From contig JAUILU010000005.1 of the NCBI GenBank assembly GCA_030432905.1, positions 124,001-188,000 of the forward strand: DNA of 64,000 nucleotides, in the 5' to 3' direction. Below, piece by piece: positions 41,632 to 50,830 of this stretch. The notes below the pieces were generated by a model, which had not been told where the DNA came from, did no database searches, and saw only the letters and a list, made by a program, of their open reading frames with translations. Positions within the stretch are counted from its first letter, which is position 1, and each line of letters begins with the position of its first letter. The position numbers and the translations under genes were made by a program. This DNA comes from Phycisphaerae bacterium (GTDB taxonomy: Bacteria; Planctomycetota; Phycisphaerae; Phycisphaerales; UBA1924).

Positions 41632-41856
41632 TCAGCTTTCCTTGGCCGCAGGGGGCCCGTTCTCTCCGAGCCACCGATCAATGACATTCTTGTGGAACCG
41701 CCAGTGCCGCCCGACCTTCTGGCCAGGTACCTTCCCTTCCTGAGCGAGCTTGTAGAGCGTGGACCGCGAGAGCTGCAGGTACGAACAAAGTTGCTCGATC
41801 GTCATGACGTCGGGAAGTGGATCGGAACCGGGTTTGGCCTGGCTGTGGCGGGGCAT
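41632..41856 (-). CDS. Small MerR/excisionase-type HTH regulator of the defence operon
   Basis: 74 aa. MTIEQLCSYLQLSRSTLYKL, then AQEGKVPGQKVGRHWRFHKN, is the helix_turn_helix_17 pattern. It lies 29 nt before the DUF499 start and 51 nt after the DUF2779 gene on the same strand, so it is probably co-transcribed and may autoregulate the operon. Confidence 0.8.
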   Translation of the reverse strand: MPRHSQAKPGSDPLPDVMTIEQLCSYLQLSRSTLYKLAQEGKVPGQKVGRHWRFHKNVIDRWLGENGPPAAKES

Positions 41857-41907
41857 CAGCAGATTGTATCAGTTATTGTCAGTTGGCGTCCATCGGCGAG
41901 GCAGAAA

Positions 41908-43353
41908 CTACGCCATGGCATGCAGTGCCCGGAGCACCCGCACCATCGCCATCGTGTCCAGCTTGCAGTACTCCAACAGAGCACCCCGGACAGTCTGAAT
42001 CTCTTCATCGGTCGCGTCCCTCGACGCGAGCTTGGCGAAGGCCGCCACCGCAGACCCGCCATCGCCGATGTCAAGATCGGCATAGCTCAGGTCGGGCGCG
42101 AGCACCGGGAGCACAACCTTAATGCTCGACCGGCCACCGAACTCTGGATGGACCAGACCTCTCCGCACAACCGGTTCTAGGTCGAAGAGCTTCGCTTCTA
42201 GGCCCGCGAGTTCGGTTGCGTAGGTATGTAGGAGGCTCGCGAGCCCCCTGATCTGAGTCTTTTCAAACGAGCTGTAGACCACGACAGACCTGCACATGGC
42301 AGTGTCGCGGATCAACCTAGCCGTGAGCTCCTTGCGGCAATCCCGGGCGTGGTCAGCCAAGTACTCTCTATGCTCCAGCTTGCGGCTGGGCGCGGTCTCG
42401 ACATGGAGCGAGTATTGGGTCACGAGCTGCTCGTGCGGGGCAATATCAGGATAGAACGGCACCGCCGTCAAGAGCGTCTCAAAGTCGAGGTAGCCGATCG
42501 GCCATTCGAGCGAGTCCAACGCCGACCGGATCTCGGCGGCATCGATCTGCGGCGATCTGGTTCGGATCGCGGTCGCGGCTGTCTGTTGCAAGTCGCTGAG
42601 CTTGAACTCCGACGGGATCGTGGAGATCCGTGTCACGCCCATCGCGGTCAACTCGGTGAACTTCTTCTCGCGGAGATAGGGAAGTTGGAAGATCGGGTCG
42701 GAGATCCCGACGCCCACGCACCGATCCGCGAAGTACTCGCAGCTCCGGCATTCCCAACACCAACGAGGACTCGGCTTGCTGCGCCGAAGGAGCAGCGGTG
42801 CGGTCTGATCCCACAGCCGATTGAAGTCGTCGGCGATCGGCAACACGTCGGCAGTGTGATCGGTGACGACGAACAGATCCGGGTCCGGCATCCCGAGCCG
42901 CCAGTCGCGGTTTATCAATACCAGCTCGCAGCATTTGACCGGCAAGCCGGCATGCCGAGCCACCATCACCGTGTACGCGAGATCCTCAAGGTGCTCGTCC
43001 TTCGGGCCGTCCTCGTTGAACAGGCTCGACTTGTTCTCACCGATAACCCAACCGCCCTTGACGCGGCGGATCCAGTCCGCCCGGGCGGTGTACCCATCGA
43101 CCGTGAACGCGGCCTCAAAGATGACCTCCACGGCACGGTCGAGGATCAGTCGCTTGGTCTTCTCGATCGATCCCGCGAATACGCCGTTGGGGTGCAGGCT
43201 CTGGGCACGCCGGTGGACATCTTGCCCCTCCTGCATACGGAGCAAATCGGCCGGCGTCGGCGCGCCACCCGAATCACGCATGCCGTACCACGCTCGGGTC
43301 TTGCAACCGAGTGCGGTGAGGAAGTCGTGCTTCGTGACGGTTCGCGTCGGCAT
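41908..43353 (-). CDS. DUF2779 / RecB-Cas4-like nuclease protein
   Basis: 481 aa. The N-terminal ~230 residues show PD-(D/E)XK (Cas4/RecB-like) features: ARADWIRRVKGGWVIGENK (D...ExK) and a cysteine cluster CWECRSCEYFADRC likely holding Fe-S. The C-terminal half has IGYLDFETLLTAVPF and YSSFEKTQIRGLA, typical of DUF2779 (RNase H/DnaQ-like fold). Such proteins occur in mobile and defence regions; substrate unknown. It sits at the head of the BREX-like operon, 17 nt after the preceding gene. A decayed second copy of its C-terminal half lies at 44480-44888. Confidence 0.82.
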   Translation of the reverse strand: MPTRTVTKHDFLTALGCKTRAWYGMRDSGGAPTPADLLRMQEGQDVHRRAQSLHPNGVFAGSIEKTKRLILDRAVEVIFEAAFTVDGYTARADWIRRVKGGWVIGENKSSLFNEDGPKDEHLEDLAYTVMVARHAGLPVKCCELVLINRDWRLGMPDPDLFVVTDHTADVLPIADDFNRLWDQTAPLLLRRSKPSPRWCWECRSCEYFADRCVGVGISDPIFQLPYLREKKFTELTAMGVTRISTIPSEFKLSDLQQTAATAIRTRSPQIDAAEIRSALDSLEWPIGYLDFETLLTAVPFYPDIAPHEQLVTQYSLHVETAPSRKLEHREYLADHARDCRKELTARLIRDTAMCRSVVVYSSFEKTQIRGLASLLHTYATELAGLEAKLFDLEPVVRRGLVHPEFGGRSSIKVVLPVLAPDLSYADLDIGDGGSAVAAFAKLASRDATDEEIQTVRGALLEYCKLDTMAMVRVLRALHAMA

Positions 43354-43370
43354 CGATACTCAACGGTATG

Positions 43371-43967
43371 TCAGTCTTGATCTGATGCGGAAGCAACCCA
43401 GGCGGGCAGCAGATGGTCCGCGACGACGGGGCGTGCTTCGCGGCGAAGCCGCCAGGTTTGCCCGGTCCGCCGTTCGATGAGCCCGGCTCGATCCAGCAGC
43501 CCGGTGATCAGCTTCCAGCCCGGCCGACTCTCCGGCGTGACCTTACATGGGTGCCCCCACGGGAGTCGGCCAAAGTGCCGATCGGAGATCATCCAGGTCC
43601 ACCGACCTTCCCGGAGCGTCACGAGCAGGGCGAGGTCGAACGCTAACGCGATCGCCGGTTCACGCTCAGCAGGATCCCATCGCCGATTGATCGCACCACG
43701 CTCGTACGCCGGTGCGATGTCGTCATGGAACATGCTCACTTTGTTGAGGATGATCAGCGGCGGCCGGAACAACTTGTCATCGAGGATGCTGACACCAGGG
43801 TCGAACACCTCGGCGATGCCCTCTGTATCGAGCATTGCCATGAACTTGGCGGCCTCGCCCTCGGTGATCTTCTGCACCGGCGTGTGCTTCCGCCGGCTCG
43901 GCACCACTCGATCCCGTTTCGGCTTGGTCGTCGGTGGTTTCCGTTTCGGAGGCTCGGGGTCGCCCAT
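43371..43967 (-). CDS. Hypothetical protein, winged-helix-like C-terminus
   Basis: 198 aa from ATG 43967 (MGDPEPPKRKPPTTKPKRDR); an in-frame ATG at 44048 would add 27 residues (MAWRQRHVKVQQLILNSHGA), which look protein-like. A basic linker is followed by ITEGEAAKFMAMLDTEG and a C-terminal domain with LALLVTLREGRWTWM and LLDRAGLIERRTGQTWRLRR, suggestive of a winged helix. It overlaps the 3' part of the small frame starting at 44212. I do not recognise the family. Confidence 0.6.
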   Translation of the reverse strand: MGDPEPPKRKPPTTKPKRDRVVPSRRKHTPVQKITEGEAAKFMAMLDTEGIAEVFDPGVSILDDKLFRPPLIILNKVSMFHDDIAPAYERGAINRRWDPAEREPAIALAFDLALLVTLREGRWTWMISDRHFGRLPWGHPCKVTPESRPGWKLITGLLDRAGLIERRTGQTWRLRREARPVVADHLLPAWVASASDQD

Positions 43968-44212
43968 GAGCCGGACTTGCCGCTCGCACGCACCATGGCT
44001 GTTGAGGATGAGTTGTTGCACCTTGACATGCCGCTGCCGCCAGGCCATGCCCGCTTGGCAAGCTCGGCCCTGCAGGTCTGGCCGCCGGAGTCCAAAAGAT
44101 CAATGAACCGACCGGCTGCCGCCCCGAGTGCATTCACCGTGGTCTGCACGAGAAGGGCGTCGAGCGACACTAGCCACGCCTTTTCGATGTCCGTCAGTCC
44201 GTCGTTGGTCAT
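43754..44212 (-). CDS. Small hypothetical frame, possibly 5' part of the next gene (-1 frameshift)
   Basis: ATG 44212 starts MTNDGLTDIEKAWLVSLDAL..., a plausible helical protein up to GQTCRAELAKRA (near 44040). Beyond that the frame becomes Ser-rich and antigenic of a shadow frame, while the neighbouring frame (GMAWRQRHVKVQQLIL) becomes coding. Either two overlapping genes or one gene with a frameshift near 44040-44055. Confidence 0.35.
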   Translation of the reverse strand: MTNDGLTDIEKAWLVSLDALLVQTTVNALGAAAGRFIDLLDSGGQTCRAELAKRAWPGGSGMSRCNNSSSTAMVRASGKSGSWATPSLRNGNHRRPSRNGIEWCRAGGSTRRCRRSPRARPPSSWQCSIQRASPRCSTLVSASSMTSCSGRR

Positions 44213-44479
44213 GGAGGCCTCCGGTGTGCTAAACGGCTCCGCCGTCTATGTGGTGTCAGTTGAAGGCTGCTCCCAGCCGTTGGATCGAGAGTGGCGAAGT
44301 CATAGCTGGATCAGGCCGTATTGGCCGGGGAATCCTCATGCGATCTTGCGTCGGCGACGGCAAGAACCGCAGCCACGCCACTTGAAGCCTCAACGGCACG
44401 CCTTGTCGCACTGCTTTGGCAAAGAGGCGGTTGCCTCCTGTAGCGTCACGCTCGACCAATTGAAAGGGTGCCGCCCAGG

Positions 44480-44888
44480 CTTGGGTGCCCCCCGATCTAA
44501 GTCTTCTCCAAAGAGCTGTAGACAACGATGGTCCGTAACGTGCCAGAGTCGCCGACCTACTTGGTCGCGAGTTCATCACGACAGTATCGGGAGTGGTCAA
44601 CTAAGTACTACTATGACGGCTCGAATCTTGAGCGGCATCCACATGAAGCGATTAATAGGGCACGAGCTGTTCGTGCGGCGCGACTTCGGGATACGGCGGC
44701 ACAGCTGTCTTGAGGGTCTCGAAATCGAGATGCGCATTAGGCCATGCGATTGAAGCTAGCTCAGTTAGAATCTCAGTGTCATTGATCTGCAGCGAGTCAC
44801 TCAGCTTAAAGTTCGATGGGATTGAAGAGATTCGTTTCACGCCCAGCTCGATCTGCTCCGAGTTGCAGCCCTCTTCCTTCCACAGCAC
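44480..44888 (-). pseudogene. Decayed paralogue of the DUF2779 gene
   Basis: The translated minus strand repeats landmarks of the intact gene with stops and gaps: GVKRISSIPSNFKLSD and NAHLDFETLKTAVPPYPEV (44652-44888), then CRDELATK-stop-VGDSGT and VVYSSLEKT-stop (about 44500-44580), matching GVTRISTIPSEFKLSD, IGYLDFETLLTAVPF, CRKELTARL and VVYSSFEKTQ. The order is conserved and the N-terminal nuclease half is missing. Base composition is lower in GC than the intact copy. Confidence 0.75.
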
Positions 44889-45074
44889 GTCCTCGAGGTT
44901 TCTTAAGGTCTGTTCTCACATGGTCCATCACTGCGAGGCGAAACCGCCTTTAAAGCTCGGAACAGCCGATTTCGGTCGTTCTGTAAGGGTAATGAGCGTG
45001 ATTTTGGGGTATGGAAGGATTTCGCCTGTGTTGAGGCTGACAATGCGCAGTCTGATCCCAAGGAGGTGGACGAC

Positions 45075-45623
45075 ATGGGTACCTACGCACAGTCGAGCGA
45101 GGATCGCTCTCAGTACTCACCACGAGACTCTAGCGAACTCGATTTGTTGCTCGCATGCCGTGCAGGCGTGTACCCTGGTGTAGTCTTAGTAAGCAGAAAA
45201 CGCGATAAACGAGCAGTTGCATACACAATCCGAGATGATCAGTTTGACCAGAGTGTTGAGCAGATCATCGGAGTATCAGCGTGGGGACCGTTCGCGGAGC
45301 ATCGCGCAGGCATGTGGCGGCACGGGAACAGTCCAACAGCGCAATACGTTATTCCTCTCACAGGAAGTGGCTATCGCCCCAACATTGGTCTCTCTGCCAT
45401 CGATTGTTGGACATACCGCTCAGATGTAATCCGCCACATACTGCAAACCAAACGCTATATGAGCTATGTGGAAATCGCATCCGAGACACTGTCACGAGCG
45501 ATGCTGGACGCGGCATTTGGTGCAATCGTTCGAGTTCATCGCAAAGCTGCGAGTGACCTACTTACTCGTGCGCCCGATAGTCTAGTAGGCAAGTTGTGTG
45601 CACTTTCTACCGTGGCGGACTAA
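45075..45623 (+). CDS. Hypothetical island protein
   Basis: 182 aa from ATG 45075, with an excellent AAGGAGG (45060-45066). MGTYAQSSEDRSQYSPRDSS opens a soluble protein with YPGVVLVSRKRDKRAVAYTI and AIDCWTYRSDVIRHIL. No motif recognised. It heads a plus-strand run of small genes ending with the integrase and is lower in GC than the backbone. Confidence 0.6.
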   Translation: MGTYAQSSEDRSQYSPRDSSELDLLLACRAGVYPGVVLVSRKRDKRAVAYTIRDDQFDQSVEQIIGVSAWGPFAEHRAGMWRHGNSPTAQYVIPLTGSGYRPNIGLSAIDCWTYRSDVIRHILQTKRYMSYVEIASETLSRAMLDAAFGAIVRVHRKAASDLLTRAPDSLVGKLCALSTVAD

Positions 45624-45641
45624 GCAACGCTGACTCCGGAC

Positions 45642-45956
45642 ATGCTGTCGAGTGCAAACCAAGAGCTGTTGTCTCTGTCACAGAAATGGAATGAACAGCG
45701 AGTCATTGATCGAAATCCAAGCACTCTCCTTGGGCCAACTCTCCAAGATCTGATTGAGGCCGCCGAGTGTAGCAGCGACACCGTCAGGCGAGTCAGGGAT
45801 AGAGCAGGGGTCAAACCTTGTGGTCGAGGCGGCAGATACACACTAGCTGAGGTTGACGCGCTCATCACTGCCGCAGACGAGTACACGACCTCTCCCAATA
45901 GGCAAAATATGGTGCAAGGCTGGACCCGCTTAAAGCAGCAACTAGCCAGCAAATAG
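45642..45956 (+). CDS. Small HTH-like protein
   Basis: 104 aa; starts 18 nt after the previous stop, with a weak ribosome site. LQDLIEAAECSSDTVRRVRD, then RAGVKPCGRGGRYTLAEVDA, resembles a MerR-like helix-turn-helix with a wing. A regulator of the island is inferred. Confidence 0.55.
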   Translation: MLSSANQELLSLSQKWNEQRVIDRNPSTLLGPTLQDLIEAAECSSDTVRRVRDRAGVKPCGRGGRYTLAEVDALITAADEYTTSPNRQNMVQGWTRLKQQLASK

Positions 45957-46032
45957 GCCGCAACAACGCAAGTAGCTTGCAGATGACCCATTGAGCATTG
46001 ATTATGTCTAAATGCCCGTCAGACTGCCGGTC

Positions 46033-46224
46033 ATGAATACCAAATACATCTCACTGAAAGAACTAGCTCGCCAAACAGGTCTACCGAATGCTTGGCTGCG
46101 CCGCGAGGCCGATGCTGGGCGTCTGCCCTGCATCAAGGCCGGTCGCGTGCGGATGTTCGACCCAGAAGCCGTCAAGGTGGCGCTCGCCAGGCTCCAGGAG
46201 CGGGAGGTGAGCCGTGAAGCCTAG
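46033..46224 (+). CDS. Excisionase/AlpA-like HTH protein
   Basis: 63 aa from ATG 46033. ISLKELARQTGLPNAWLRRE, then ADAGRLPCIKAGRVRMFDPE, is a typical helix_turn_helix_17 domain of excisionases and DNA-binding accessory factors. It is one of three such proteins in this module. Confidence 0.75.
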   Translation: MNTKYISLKELARQTGLPNAWLRREADAGRLPCIKAGRVRMFDPEAVKVALARLQEREVSREA

Positions 46225-46497
46225 TCCTGACGGTGTCACGAGCACGTTCGAGCCGAATCCGATACTCAGCGGCGCCAACGCAGCCCCTGCTCTGCACTTA
46301 GTAGACAAACCGAGGATCAGGAGCGATGCCGGTTGTTTGACGATCCTGGTGATGAGGTTTGGCAGGCCGGCTCGGTATACACAGTCTGAGCTCCGATCCT
46401 GGAAAGCGACATACAGCCCGATTGAGCCATGTGCTTCTGATCAATCTCAAACTGGCCGACCAGACTCGCACATCATGCGCCCATTCGTTACACGAGG

Positions 46498-46845
46498 CGC
46501 GACAGTGCGTGGTTCAATTGAGCATGCGACAGTGCGCAAATCAACTGCGGCCGCCTGGTGCGACATGTCGCACTCTCGCGGTACAGAATCGAAGAAAATA
46601 GACACTCTCGACGCAGTTAAGAGCGTTCCTTTGCAATTTACACGTCGAAACCGAAGCACAAGTTTTTGCCGGTGCGACATAGGAGATTCATCATAACTAG
46701 CAGCTACAGATGTCAGTCTCGAGGATTACTTTGGGCTGCTACGAAGTGCAAACCGAGCAACGGACATGCGCAGTATGACAAGTTGCTAGCTTACACATCA
46801 GAAGATCCACAATTAGCCCCATTCAGTAGCTCAATTGCGACATGT
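46498..46845. repeat. Iteron-like repeats with core TGCGACA
   Basis: GCGACAGTGCG occurs identically at 46499-46509 and 46526-46536 (27-nt period). GTGCGACATGTCGCAC is a perfect 16-bp palindrome at 46558-46573. Further copies: GGTGCGACAT at 46671-46680 and TGCGACATGT at 46836-46845. Short repeats of this kind bind replication initiators or repressors. Confidence 0.55.
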
Positions 46846-46872
46846 ATCTTGTGATGTAAGACCCGAATCTCA

Positions 46873-46927
46873 CCGTACTAGTCGGAACTAACACTGTGTC
46901 ACAAGATCTTGTATCTCACTAGTACGG
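46873..46927. repeat. Nested inverted repeats
   Basis: CCGTACTAGT (46873-46882) and ACTAGTACGG (46918-46927) form a perfect 10-bp inverted repeat. Between them ACAAGATCTTGT (46901-46912) is a perfect 12-bp palindrome. It lies about 120 bp before the HTH gene at 47045; operator or origin function is possible. Confidence 0.5.
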
Positions 46928-47044
46928 ATCGAGCGCGAGTCCAAGGCTTGATGCCAGCGAGCTACACCTTCAGGCACACATGGCGATTGAAACCCAAATC
47001 GCCAATCTGACATCCATCTTGCGATACGACCCAGGAGGCATCCT

Positions 47045-47251
47045 GTGAGTAATGACACTCTCAAAAGACAATCCGGCCCATTGCTAGTAGACCGCCAAGA
47101 AGCTGCTCATCTTCTGGGAGTTTCACCAGGCACGATTGACAACCTCCGTACTCGAGGCGAACTGCCATCCATCAAGATCGGCACCCGCCGTCTCTATGAC
47201 GTAACAGACCTGAATCTCTTCATTGAATCACGAAAGGAATTGCAAGAATGA
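47045..47251 (+). CDS. Excisionase-like HTH protein
   Basis: 68 aa; GTG start with AGGAGG at 47033-47038. LLVDRQEAAHLLGVSPGTID, then NLRTRGELPSIKIGTRRLYD, is a clear MerR/excisionase helix-turn-helix. It overlaps the next gene by 4 nt, forming the operon HTH - winged helix - primase. Confidence 0.85.
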   Translation: MSNDTLKRQSGPLLVDRQEAAHLLGVSPGTIDNLRTRGELPSIKIGTRRLYDVTDLNLFIESRKELQE

Positions 47252-47685
47252 ATGCAAGATCCCTGTTCGAGCCCGAAACCGTGGGCTCGATTTACGACGC
47301 GGCCCCGGCGGCAACTAGGGCGAGCGTCTCTAACCAAAAGATTCACCACCAGTATAAGCAAGAGTCCCTGCTATCTCCAGCCCATCACTCAGCACCCAAA
47401 GGTACCTCAGAGGTTGCGGCGAAGATGATCGAGCCGCTCAGCCGTTCCCGCCGGGAACTCGTATTCGACGCAATCAAAGACTCTGGCTTGAATGGTCTGA
47501 CCGACGAAGAAGGCGCTGCAGCGACCGGGCTTAGCGCGCAGAGCTACACACCGAGGCGCAATGAACTCGTCAAATTGGGATTAGTCGTCGATTCACGCCG
47601 CAGACGCAGTACTCGAAGTGGAAGACAAGCGGCAGTTTGGATGCTGTCAACACACACTCATCGTCATGGCGGTGTGTCGTCATGA
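47248..47685 (+). CDS. Hypothetical protein with winged-helix C-terminus
   Basis: 145 aa; start overlaps the upstream stop (ATGA). The C-terminal half (SRRELVFDAIKDSGLNGLTD, EEGAAATGLSAQSYTPRRNE, LVKLGLVVDS) is a winged-helix domain that senses DNA or mediates protein contacts in replication modules. N-terminus disordered. Translationally coupled with the primase gene. Confidence 0.7.
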   Translation: MNARSLFEPETVGSIYDAAPAATRASVSNQKIHHQYKQESLLSPAHHSAPKGTSEVAAKMIEPLSRSRRELVFDAIKDSGLNGLTDEEGAAATGLSAQSYTPRRNELVKLGLVVDSRRRRSTRSGRQAAVWMLSTHTHRHGGVSS

Positions 47686-48932
47686 GCGTGCCTAACTATT
47701 CGAGGTTGCTGTCTGCAGCGAACGACTATCTGAGTCGAGGCTGGAGCGTGCTTCCTATCGCCAACAAAAAGAAGCCGGCCATCAAGACGTGGAAGCCACT
47801 CCAGCGTGAACGGCCAAACCAAAGCGACTTCGATCATTGGTTCAAGCCAACCGCATATGGAGCCTCTGTCGTAGGCCTTGGCATCATCCTCGGCGAAGTT
47901 TCAGGTGGCTTGATTGTCCGAGATTTCGATGACCCCGGTGCGTACGAGGCTTGGAAAGCACAGTTCCCCGAGTTTGCCGCAACCCTGCCGACAGTTCAGA
48001 CAGGTCGAGGGTACCACGTTTACGCACGCGTACCGGGTTGCAAGACTCGCAAGTTGAGTGACGGCGAGCTTCGAGCCGAGGGGTCCTACGTTGTCGCACC
48101 GCCATCGATACACGCATCGGGAATTGAGTACACCTGGATTGTGCCGCTACCAGATGGCGAGATTCCGATCGTTGATGAAGGCCTCATTCTCGAAGAAGTT
48201 TCTTCGGGTAGACACAAGAGCCACAACGCCATATGGCGTGAGTCTCTTGAATTACCTGAAACTCCTGCGACTCCTTTGTCTCATGAACTCCCTGTATCAC
48301 ATAGCAATCCTGAATCTCTTGGCTCGCTTGAGGCTCATGCGGGTCTTGGCGATCCTGAGCCTCTTGAGCCTCTTGTGTATGGAACAGAAGTCGACGAATT
48401 TGTTCACAATGCCATTCAAGCATCGCTGCCAAGAGGTGTCGGCAAGCGTAACGATGCGATCTTTGACTTCGCACGCCGACTGAAGGCTCATCCAGAGCTC
48501 GTTGGATACGACGGACTTCAGCTCCGTACAGCCATGGAATGGTGGTTCAAGGCTGCATGCAGGATCATCGGGACGAAGGACTGGGATGAATCCTGGTCAG
48601 ATTTCCTGCACGCCTGGGATAACGTGAGGACTCCCTTCGGGGAGTCGATGCAGGTCGTTCTCGAGAAAGCAAAAATGGCTCCTAATCCAGAGTGCGCGGC
48701 ACAGTTTGATGGCGAGCCCACCAAGCTCCTGATTCGGCTCTGCCGTGAACTTCAGCATCGCTCGGGCGAGAAGCCATTCTTCCTAGATTGCCGCAGTGCC
48801 GGTGAAGCCATTGGGACGAACAAAGACTCTGCGCACAAGCGGCTCCGTCTACTTATGAAAATGAGCGTTCTCGAGCGTGTCACTAAAGGCCACACTGGCC
48901 GTGCGAGCGAGTTTCGGTACATCGGTGATTGA
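47682..48932 (+). CDS. Primase-polymerase (AEP prim-pol) replication protein
   Basis: 416 aa from ATG 47682 (ATGA overlap). The N-terminal ~190 residues are a bifunctional primase/polymerase domain: AANDYLSRGWSVLPI, NKKKPAIKTWKPLQ, LIVRDFDDPGAYEAW (catalytic D-x-D), VQTGRGYHVYARV and GSYVVAPPSIHASG. The C-terminal part has a helical domain and a final winged helix (AGEAIGTNKDSAHKRLRLLM). No helicase domain is attached. It should prime or initiate replication of the excised island, as in phage satellites and integrative plasmids. A Glu/Leu/Ser/Pro-rich linker at 190-250 carries short LESL/PLEPL repeats. Confidence 0.85.
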   Translation: MSVPNYSRLLSAANDYLSRGWSVLPIANKKKPAIKTWKPLQRERPNQSDFDHWFKPTAYGASVVGLGIILGEVSGGLIVRDFDDPGAYEAWKAQFPEFAATLPTVQTGRGYHVYARVPGCKTRKLSDGELRAEGSYVVAPPSIHASGIEYTWIVPLPDGEIPIVDEGLILEEVSSGRHKSHNAIWRESLELPETPATPLSHELPVSHSNPESLGSLEAHAGLGDPEPLEPLVYGTEVDEFVHNAIQASLPRGVGKRNDAIFDFARRLKAHPELVGYDGLQLRTAMEWWFKAACRIIGTKDWDESWSDFLHAWDNVRTPFGESMQVVLEKAKMAPNPECAAQFDGEPTKLLIRLCRELQHRSGEKPFFLDCRSAGEAIGTNKDSAHKRLRLLMKMSVLERVTKGHTGRASEFRYIGD

Positions 48933-48968
48933 GATTCGGTATTCTGCTTTATAGAAGGATGTTTCGCA

Positions 48969-50326
<1,358 letters not shown>

Positions 50327-50622
50327 CATGCAGCGGGTTGCCTCGCTGCAAGCGGCGGGATGATAGTCCGGCAGGGGTTGGTCGTCTAGAGCTTTGGCTT
50401 GCTCGCGTGAACTACTTATAGAGGACTTGGCTGCCACCTTGATGTTTGTATATTGATTGGGTTCCTGATCGGCCTCATCCGGCGGGGTGTTGATTGACTG
50501 ATTCTGGGCGTCGGTCTAGTGTTGCAGCCCTTATGCAGCTTTCGGCCGGGTGGCCTGAGAGGTGCCGGGGCAGGACTATGACCCATCGGGACTTGTGCCC
50601 GTGATGTCTTTGAGGAATTGAC
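50327..50622. other. Intergenic region before rpmF
   Basis: 296 bp with no gene. It contains the putative rpmF promoter (50427-50454) and a GAGGAA ribosome site before ATG 50623; the tRNA-Lys promoter must also lie here on the other strand. Confidence 0.5.
50427..50454 (+). promoter_or_regulatory. Possible sigma70-type promoter of the rpmF-plsX-fab operon
   Basis: TTGGCT (50427-50432) and TATATT (50449-50454) are separated by 16 nt. It is the only reasonable -35/-10 pair in the gap, though planctomycete promoters are poorly defined. Confidence 0.4.
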
Positions 50623-50823
50623 ATGCTTCCCACCCAACGCCAGAGTCACGGCCGGTCACGTCGTCGCCGTTCGCACGATTCACTGACCCCCGCGAAGCCA
50701 GCGATCTGCCCCGTCAGCGGCATGCCGAAGCTCAACCACAGAGCGTGCGCCGAATCCGGCTATGTTCGCCCGGGCCTGACCATCAAGATCAAGAAGCTGG
50801 GCATCGGCGTCGAGCGGGACTGA
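50623..50823 (+). CDS. rpmF: 50S ribosomal protein L32 (bL32)
   Basis: 66 aa, family length. MLPTQRQSHGRSRRRRSHDS is a basic N-terminus like MAVPKRKTSKSRR.RRAH, and CPVSGMPKLNHRACAESGYV holds the region of the zinc/structural motif; here only two of the usual four Cys (C-P-V, R-A-C) are seen. GAGGAA lies before the ATG. rpmF-plsX-fabH is the classic bacterial order linking ribosome and lipid synthesis. Confidence 0.85.
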   Translation: MLPTQRQSHGRSRRRRSHDSLTPAKPAICPVSGMPKLNHRACAESGYVRPGLTIKIKKLGIGVERD

Positions 50824-50830
50824 TTCCCCG

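Larger units (their letters stand above)
46225..47044. other. 820-bp non-coding region rich in repeats (candidate origin/control region)
   Basis: No convincing gene: a 160-codon frame from GTG 46214 has no family and unusual composition. The region holds TGCGACA-type repeats, a 16-bp palindrome and a 10-bp inverted repeat around a 12-bp palindrome, and lies just upstream of the HTH and primase genes. An origin of replication or operator array is the simplest reading. Confidence 0.45.

Noticed and set aside
46214-46696. 160-codon frame after the HTH gene
   Set aside because: Composition unlike neighbours, full of the repeat motifs, no family; treated as a repeat-rich control region.
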